A stretch of DNA of 64,000 bases from Macrosoma leucophasiata (taxonomy: Eukaryota > Arthropoda > Insecta > Lepidoptera > Hedylidae), in NCBI GenBank assembly GCA_036365455.1, contig JAWQUS010000025.1, positions 22,232,001 through 22,296,000 of the forward strand. Direction: 5' to 3'. Below are positions 57,077 to 64,000 of this stretch, in pieces. The notes under the pieces were generated by a model. The model was not told the origin of the DNA. It saw nothing but the letters and a program-made list of their open reading frames with translations, and did not search any database. The translations under genes and the position numbers were made by a program. Position 1 is the stretch's first letter. The number at the start of each line of letters is the position of its first letter.

Positions 57077-58274
57077 TAACTTATTTGTATAAACAATAAT
57101 GTAGGTCAGTAATGTTATAACATGCCGTATGCATATGAGTCTGTTATTATAATTAATACCTGTAGCAATTAATTAACCAACCATCCAACTTCATGCAATT
57201 TAACCGCGAACAGCCATCTACAAAAATGTTTAATATTGTGTAAAACAGAACATAACAGGGAAAAATAAGCAAAACTACGAATAAATTATAGAGAAGAGTA
57301 ACTCTCCTCTTTTTATTTTATCTTCCAAATATCTTATATAGTAGAGGCACGCATTAAAAACCGGCATTACTCTCATGACCTCTAAATTATTCGATTGACT
57401 AAAAATTTACTAAGGTAACGGTTGTGTTACATATCATCGCTGATATGTGCAGTTAATAAAAAGTAGGTAATTTGTTTACCCATTATTGTTGGTGACTGTC
57501 CCCATCTCCATACACACACTGTGTGTACACACACACAATCAGAACTTGGCACGATATAAACAAATGAAGAACAAACAAAGCTAAGGATCACAGCAGACCA
57601 ACACTTTTTACGCATAAAATAGTGAAAGTAAAAGATAGGTACGCAATATAATTGATATTGCAAACATAAATACCAAAACCGGATCGAAATTAACTCACTT
57701 GTATATAATTTCTCTTTAAAGCCTTATTAAGCCTAGTTTTAAAATCACAGAGCAATAAATTTTGAGAGACAATTCCATTTTTATCACGATGCGGTAAACC
57801 TACAGCAATTGACTTACATATCTAACAACGTGTATAAAAACATGGTATAAGATGTTTCATAATTAATAGAATTTCCTTCTATCAAGTTCAACCACTATTC
57901 AAATGATGTTCGAGTCGAGTACTTCGACTTGACGATGACGTGTATTGGATCAAACATTAATTATTTCAACTAATTACCTAATTATGAACCAAATTAAATA
58001 ATTTACATAATTTCAACAGTAACATGAAGGTTTTTGATTTGTAATTTAATGGTCACCAACTATTGAAAATACTCTCGGAGTAATCAGGGGTCTAATAGCA
58101 ATTAAATCGCTTCGCTGTCTTGCTCTAACAAATGCGCACTACATATGGTAGAGGAACACAGCGTACCGATTCAAGTGCGATCCTGAGACTATTTTTGTTA
58201 CGAGTATTAGGCCCCAGATGAAAAGCAAAGATTCGTAGCAAATGTTTGATCCAACACACCATCATTGTACTCAC

Positions 58275-58388
58275 GAGCAATGATTGGCCATGGGTTTGCC
58301 ATTATTGTTGGACGTAGGGAGAGCTGCAGCCGGCCCGCCGCACCCGCACTCCTCGGCGGCGCGCGTCGACGCCTCGCTACCGTTGTCT
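58275..58388 (-). CDS. Probable anoctamin exon e1 (N-terminal)
   Basis: A GC-rich 114-base block bounded by acceptor taataatttcag and a strong donor gctc|gtgagtaca. One frame is open and leaves exactly the two bases that e2 requires. It begins with a single base completing an upstream codon. The peptide is low-complexity (EASTRAAEECGCGGPAAALP, then TSNNNGKPMANHC), as is usual for poorly conserved anoctamin N-termini. No family motif is present, so the call rests on splice sites, composition and phase. A further upstream exon with the start codon is implied. Confidence 0.65.
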
Positions 58389-59540
58389 CTGAAATTATTA
58401 CTTATCTGTGCACATTGCCGCCAATTTGTATCGATTGTCTCAATTGGCTGCCTCGAGTAATGACTGGTACAGCTTCATATTATGTTTGTTTATATTGATT
58501 GAGTTGAGATGCGATATGTCAATAGCTACAACGTGACCGGCTGCATGAGATCCACACAACTATGACCGTAATAAAATGATTTAAAAATGTAATTCAAATA
58601 AAAACTGTACGTTGGTTCCAAGCATTAAAATTAATCAGGGACTAATTAAATCATGCCACAATCTATTCAGGTACCTATAACGGCGATAATGTACAAATAG
58701 TTATGTTTTTTATGTATGTATGTATGTATGTATCTTCACGCCAGGTCCCTAACGGGGTAAGCAGAGAGTGTAGAGCGCCAGACATCCCGGTTCTGACAAA
58801 CCTCTCGTGCCAAATGTTTTTTTTAATGACAATAGTCACTACAACTACAACATTGCCAAGGATAAGTACTAAACTAATACTGCAATTGCGACAAATACCT
58901 GCAAAACCATTTTTTTAATAATGTATAAGTATAAAAATCATTAAAAAAAAACAAAAAATATAGAAGTAACAATGTACAAATAAATACATACTCCCATATT
59001 CATAAACGTACATTAGATACGTTTTAGCTATAGAATGCTTTGTCTTTGTCAGGACAAAGGAGAGATTAGCAACACTTTAGCTAAAATACGTTTATGAATA
59101 AGGGGGATAGTCTATGGTTTTAAAATAACCATTTAAAAAATAAGTGATATACCTACGTATCGCTATACGCCATATACCTATTTAATATAATTTGAGTAAG
59201 TATCTGTTATTTTGCTAATTGCCTACATGGTAATGTGACTGAGGTAAAAAAATGCATTACGAGAGATTTGATAATAGTTTTTTTTAAACCCTGCGGTAGC
59301 TGTCGCTGTAATTCCAAGCAACTGTTAAATTTTTATTCTGTAGTATTTGTTGTTATCGCGGTACTAGTTATACTATACATCGTCTGATTCATCTGTGATA
59401 ATTTCAACTGTCTAGCTATCACGGTTCATGAAATACAAGCCTGGTGACAGACAGGTAGGCAGTCAGACAAGTATTAGTAATAGGGTTCAATTTTAAACTA
59501 CGGAACCGTCGAGAGAGAAACGAGTCATATAAAAAAACCT
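58389..59540. repeat. Upstream flank with small repeats
   Basis: There is a (tatg)n tract at 58711-58735 and a small MITE at 58990-59106 (cccatattcataaacgt / acgtttatgaataaggggg ends). A gacagaca-element tail fragment lies at 59440-59500. I could not identify the first anoctamin exon or a promoter here. Confidence 0.5.
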
Positions 59541-59848
59541 AACTTCACGCCTGCAATCCCCGAAGGGGTAGGCAGAGGTAAATGCATGCATTCAAGCATA
59601 CTTGCAAACACCCCCGATTCGCCAGTTACGTTTTGGCCCATGAAACAGGTGGCGAGCCTGTTGCCATCTCCGGGCACTTAACCAAACTCCGAGGTACTGG
59701 GAAACTTCCAGAAAATGGAAAAATCCCAATGGAACCAGAGATAAAGGATTTTAAACCGTTATCTCTGATAGTCCCCGACCCGGGAATCGAACCCAGGACC
59801 TCCAGCGTAGTAGTAGTGGCCTGCCACCACTAGGCTACTGGGGTAGTC
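59541..59848 (-). repeat. SINE with CCTCGGTAGC head, copy 4
   Basis: Reverse orientation; ends aacttcacgcctgcaatccc and gcctgccaccactaggctac. The flanks agtcatat at 59523-59530 and 59845-59852 suggest an 8-bp or longer target duplication that overlaps the head by a few bases. Confidence 0.7.
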
Positions 59849-60500
59849 ATATCAAAGGGGTAAGTATTCAGGCTAATCAATAACAAATCTAGCTAATGTA
59901 CCAACAATTAACTGCCTGCCTATCAGAGAACAAAGAGTAAATTACTAAGTGATGAGCAATGATATCATTCATTTATCATCCAATAATAGCTATTAGGTGA
60001 ACGCACTATAATATACGCCTATTCTCAGCACATATTTGTTCTGTATCACAATAATAAAGGTTTTCCTTAATAATAAGCAACAAAATGCAAATATATATAT
60101 ATATATACATACCCGGAATGTGATGACATACCTATTTACTGTTGTCATTAGCACTTCGCCTTTGTTTGCTAATGCAAAAGCTTAAGAATCAAATAATAAA
60201 GTAGTGAAATTTGAATGCAAGTCCGTTCAAATTTAGAAATGACAAAAATATCTTCCAGATACGAAAATTTATATCGTTGTAGTTCGCGCGCGTTTATTGC
60301 TAGATCCGTGCACGTTTTCAGCAATGATAAAAACGTGCATGTATTACCGTAGAACTTTAGTTCGAAAGCAACTAAAGTTAGGCCAAAAAATTAAAAACAC
60401 GGTATATACCAGGGATTTGCGAGTCACTCGAAGCTGGTTTCCCCGTCAATACGCCGTTAGACATTCCCACGGCCTAGACTGCCTAGAGTATGACTCTAAC

Positions 60501-60848
60501 CATAGAGCAACACGGACCACCGAGGCTGCGGCGGACCGGAGGGGAGTAGCCATATTCCCGTCTGTCAAAGTAACAAGCACAAGTGCCTATGCCTGTCGCC
60601 TTGATGTTGTTGCTCGTGTTAAATGTGTGCGTGAAATAGTCAAGGTGTGAGCTTCGTCGTAGTAATAGACGATTTTTGTAGCGTGAGTGTGGCCACACGT
60701 ATTTCCACCCGCAAAAAAATACAGACTGTTTTGCATCGGTAAGATAGATAGTTAGATATTTATTAGTATATCACATGGTTATTATGTAATAAACGCTATG
60801 GCAAGTCCCCTACGGTCCGCCGCGGCCGGTGGCTCGTGTTGCTCTATG
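60501..60848. mobile_element. hAT-like MITE (CATAGAGC family), copy 4
   Basis: catagagcaacacggaccac at the left, ggtggctcgtgttgctctat plus g at the right. The flanks actctaac (60493-60500) and gctctaac (60849-60856) match at 7 of 8 bases. The interior is longer than in other copies, with an extra 60-70 bases near the right end. Confidence 0.75.
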
Positions 60849-60856
60849 GCTCTAAC

Positions 60857-62107
60857 AGATTTAAATATCTTTTTACAAGGTATATAAATCTATCGACTAA
60901 GTTAATAATTAGTGTGTTATCACATAACCATATTTGTTAAGAATAATATTAATACGCACCTTCACAACACCACAAAAAGTGTTAATTAACGATATGTGTA
61001 TACCTATTATTTTGTTGTTATATATTATTTGAAGTTAAACAATACAACAATGGTATAATTATGGTAAAACAGCGACAACAGAACCACTAGACACCCTATG
61101 TCATCGTTTCTACTAAGAAACATTTCAGTCAAAGCGATGAGGTATGAAGGGCCGGGGAGCGGCAAAAGAGAGCGTCGTGATTGGTCGATTCAAGGTTGCG
61201 ACAGGTCATAAATTATAACTAGTGATGGGAATGTTTTCGTTTTGATTGCAAGAGGAGTAAGTTATAATTTTATCATGGTCAATTCAATTTCAACTCGGTT
61301 CATATACATACTTATAACGTTTAGTTAAGAAAATGTAAAAAAATAATTTGACATATTTTAATATAAATGCATGTCAAAATAAATACACAAAATAATTTTT
61401 GCTTTTGTATATTTCTTTATGCAATTGTATATTATATTTTTTTAATGTTTTGTTCAATACATTAATAAAGACTTTTTTATCATTATAAGTAATAATCAAT
61501 GATAGAGCTTGACGGCACGCAAATATTACGTGAGTAATATGGGTAGGTATGTCAGATAACCTCTAATGATGGGTGTCAATTTTGTGGTTTCTTGGCGTGA
61601 TGTTAACGAAACATCTTTTTCTACAAGACAATTTTTTTTTTCAAAATATTCCTTTTTGGGGTTGTTGATTACGTTGAGTACGTTTTTTTAATTAAATATG
61701 ACATGTTCGAAGGCGTGGACGTGGAACTTTGACACTCATATCATATTCTACTAACTTATTTAACTTCAAGAAATTTTGAAGTTAAAGAAGAAAAAAGAAG
61801 TTTAAGTAGCATGTAGGTGTCACTAGGTGTTTACGCCTTCGAACTTGTTCAGTGGAGCTCTATCAAATAAATAATAATTCATTCAGCAAATAAATAATTC
61901 ATTCATTAATTCATATCCGTTACCGCCGAACGCCAATAGCCGTGGACACCATAGATAAGCGGACACTACCACTTCACGTCAGGTAGGAAAATTAAGTTTA
62001 TAAAAAATTCAATTTTAATATTATCCAAATATAGACTGCTCACGACCTTAGTTTATTAGTCACCCAACTGACTTACCAAGAGCTCAGAGCTGTTAGGAAG
62101 GTGAATC
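60857..62107. other. No gene recognised
   Basis: AT-rich. The patch 61140-61210 is GC-richer (ggccggggagcggcaaaag) but has no supported frame. A strong minus-strand donor-like site (ttg|gtaagtcag, about 62073-62078) has no recognisable exon. Confidence 0.35.
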
Positions 62108-62365
62108 AGGTGGAACATCGAAGTGTCCATTCTATAGATACGTAGTTTTATTAAATATTCTCTGCCACCGTATTACCTACTATATCCACAAAATGATAGT
62201 ATTTAGCTCTATCGTGTTCCGGTTAGATGGTAATGTATGGCCCAGTAATAACTGTCACAGAGGCAGATTTTTTTTAGGACTCTGGAGTGGAAAAACATTT
62301 GCACTTTGACCTCTGGTTTTCGTGAACATGTGAACTTCGTGTTTGTTTACAAAATTCGTTACAAA
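62108..62365. repeat. CAGAG-element fragment next to R1 copy
   Basis: 62112-62165 is the inverted start of the CAGAG element (cgaagtgtccattctatag, tattctctgcc). R1 in forward orientation follows (accgtattacctactatatc to cgtgtttgtttacaaaattc), rather diverged. Confidence 0.55.
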
Positions 62366-62460
62366 AAAAAAACAATTAAAAAAAGTGTACGAAAGAAAAT
62401 CAAGTAATATTCAGTTGCATTAATTGTCATCATTCATCAGTTGATTGAGGTGTCACATCA

Positions 62461-62685
62461 CTATACTGATACGTACCAAAATGGACGAAAGGAATAGCAA
62501 TATTTGCACTGTAAAAAGAGATCTACGGGTGCTGTTTTTGACCTGTGTAAGTTGAACTCCGAATTAATTTTATTATTGAAAATTATAATCGTGAAAACAG
62601 CATTCCTGTGAAAAGTTATGTCGTCTTTTTTGAAATTAGATGTTTTGCTACATTTGTAACACCATTTTATTGAACAAGATGTCAT
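62461..62685 (-). pseudogene. THAP-type zinc finger fragment 2
   Basis: The minus-strand frame from ATG at 62683-62685 reads MTSCSIKWCYKCSKTSNFKK, then DDITFHR. The M-x-x-C-x-x-x-x-C spacing and the I-T-F-H-R motif match the first third of THAP zinc fingers. After that the frame becomes AT-rich without the W and second zinc pair. It could be a decayed transposase or a first exon whose next exon is not recognised. Confidence 0.5.
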
Positions 62686-62974
62686 TTTGCTTCACTTTCT
62701 TATTTTTTAACGAAATTATTTCGCGCTCGTAAAACAACGTACACAGGTCACATACGTGGTCGGTACTGAAGTCGAGCTCGCGCGCGGTTTCTTTTATCAT
62801 TACTGAATTACCTATGTCACCCTATGTGTTGTCCGAAAGCGTTCGCCTGCGATGCGGTATCTATTAGGTTGAGATATCGATGTGGTAAAACGATGTAAAA
62901 TTAAGGCATCATAAGGGACATGACGACTTCAACGTCTTTCAGTAGACGAGAATTCCGCACTTGCAGTTTTATTG

Positions 62975-63535
62975 TAGTTACACACGTCCGAATTCTGTAC
63001 GGCGGACCAAACCCGCTCTCGCTACACACGATCAGATTTGGTAGCGCGGACCGAATCCGCCGACCAAATCCGCGGGAGCGGACTTCATCAGACTTGATTA
63101 ATAATTATTATGTCCACCGGACTCCTCTACACACGGCCAAATTAGGTTCGGAGCGTACCAAATCCGCTGTCCGCTTCGTACCAAATCCGGACGTGTGTTA
63201 CTACTATTAGTCGACCGATAAATGGCGGTCAACCATTTCAATAGGGCGATAGAAAATATAATAACGTAGGATGCGCAGCTACGTCCCGCGATAAAACTGC
63301 GATCGACAATCCGTCTGCCAAGGCAGATTATGGCATATTCTCCCATGACGCTAGGGTTGCCAACTTTTTTTACCAGAAATAAAGTAGGTATAATCAATTT
63401 CCGTTCAGCAGTAAAAAGTATAATAACAGTTTAATACTGTTTTTAACAGTATAGTTGGCAACCCTACATGACGCACAACACTGTTGTGAGCGTCTTTGGG
63501 GATGTCTTTCCGCTGGAGTGATGTGATGACGATGA
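62975..63535. repeat. Second copy of the e14-side composite repeat
   Basis: 62975-63206 has ends ttacacacgtccgaattctg and atccggacgtgtgttactac as inverted repeats around ctctcgctacacacg units. 63225-63535 is the LINE-tail type module in reverse (ggcatattctcccatgacg, gtctttggggatgtctttcc), interrupted at 63351-63466 by another element. Confidence 0.65.
63351..63466. mobile_element. AGGGTTGCCAAC element, copy 2
   Basis: 116 bp with inverted ends ctagggttgccaact and agttggcaacccta, flanked by catgacg on both sides (63344-63350, 63467-63473). The homologous module at 35920-35945 is uninterrupted. Confidence 0.7.
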
Positions 63536-63579
63536 AGTACCTAAATTAAAACCATAATAATATATATATATTTTTTTTT

Positions 63580-63765
63580 GTAATGCAGGTGACAAACAAG
63601 CATCCAGCTTCCATTGATGTTAAGATTGTTAAGTGATGACTGCAGCCTATAGACACCCACACAAAGACTAGAGGTCAAAATGCAGATGCGTTGCCACCCC
63701 TGAGACCTTAGTTGATATGTCTCTGTGATAAGTTATTACGGGTCCGTACAAATTGCGCTGCGTTC
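63580..63765 (-). repeat. R1 fragment at window end
   Basis: From gtaatgcaggtgacaaacaa to acgggtccgtaca, preceded by a (ta)n run. 63766-64000 is AT-rich with nothing recognised. Confidence 0.6.
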
Positions 63766-64000
63766 CACCATTTCCCGTAAATGTTATCCATGTATATCTA
63801 TATGGCAAAACAGTAACACAGTTAAGCTATGTGACAATAGACTTTAAGGCATGTAACATAGAGTTAAAAATAATGAGCATGTATGTAAAACACAAAAATA
63901 TATAGATATGTATGACACTAGACTTAAAATAAGCAAATATCCTTCAAAATACAATTTGAATATTAAACCTAGAGCTATCAAGACAGAATTTAAATGAAGA

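Larger units (their letters stand above)
22961..58388 (-). other. Anoctamin (TMEM16) gene, 18 exons found
   Basis: One minus-strand gene of at least 35 kb. All 17 junctions keep phase, and the exons translate without stops to about 915 residues. Anoctamins are dimeric membrane proteins with ten membrane segments per subunit. They act as calcium-activated chloride channels or phospholipid scramblases. Visible family signatures include [69 protein letters not shown] and FTSEFIPRLVY. The calcium-ligand positions known from mouse TMEM16A (N650, E654, E702, E705, E730, D734) all have equivalents. It belongs with the plasma-membrane ANO1-7 type; I cannot assign an orthologue from sequence alone. 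The first coding exon and promoter are not identified. Confidence 0.93.

Noticed and set aside
62073..62110. Upstream anoctamin exon ending at a strong minus-strand donor (ttg|gtaagtcag)
   Set aside because: The sequence before it runs into a repeat fragment, and no open frame with a start codon and the required phase could be established.

Overview
This is a eukaryotic, AT-rich, intron-rich window that is most likely from a moth or butterfly (Lepidoptera). The inference rests on the host gene (an anoctamin with short exons in long introns) and on the dense mixture of small interspersed elements: tRNA-headed SINEs, hAT-type MITEs with 8-bp target duplications, Helitron-like ends, 'gacagaca' elements and LINE fragments. 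There is no bacterial-style operon, CRISPR array or phage. Nearly all long open frames are chance or antisense frames over repeats.

The one clear gene is a TMEM16/anoctamin on the minus strand. I could place 18 exons between 58388 and 22961, each bounded by AG and GT (once GC), with matching phases at every junction. They encode about 915 residues: an N-terminal low-complexity exon, the cytosolic dimerisation-type domain (e2-e5), ten membrane segments (e7-e17) with all the acidic calcium-ligand positions (e12-e14), and a tail ending in a PDZ-ligand-like T-P-V. The start codon was not found and probably lies upstream (right) of 58388 or outside the window. The last exon (22961-23112) is inferred from coding character and phase; without that splice the reading frame would end at 28749.

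Layout: 1-22960 has no intact gene. It holds a long-TIR element at the left edge, several MITEs, SINEs and an abundant element I call R1, an unrecognised broken coding region at 8770-9081, LINE debris near 20.7 kb, and long AT-rich stretches, part of which could be the anoctamin 3' UTR. From 22961 to 58388 the anoctamin introns carry most of the striking structures: a deletion derivative of a DIRS-type tyrosine-recombinase retrotransposon (32110-34898), a foldback with roughly 300-bp arms (42341-43431), degenerate and rearranged duplicates of exon e4 (47341-47510), a THAP-like fragment, and nested insertions. From 58389 to 64000 there are more repeats, a second THAP-like fragment and a second copy of a composite repeat module also found beside exon e14.

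The genes do not form a pathway: this is one ion-channel or scramblase family gene embedded in mobile-element sequence. Interest lies in how the elements nest, and in the possible effects of some of them (exon duplicates, a MITE abutting a splice acceptor, the long intronic hairpin) on the anoctamin transcript.
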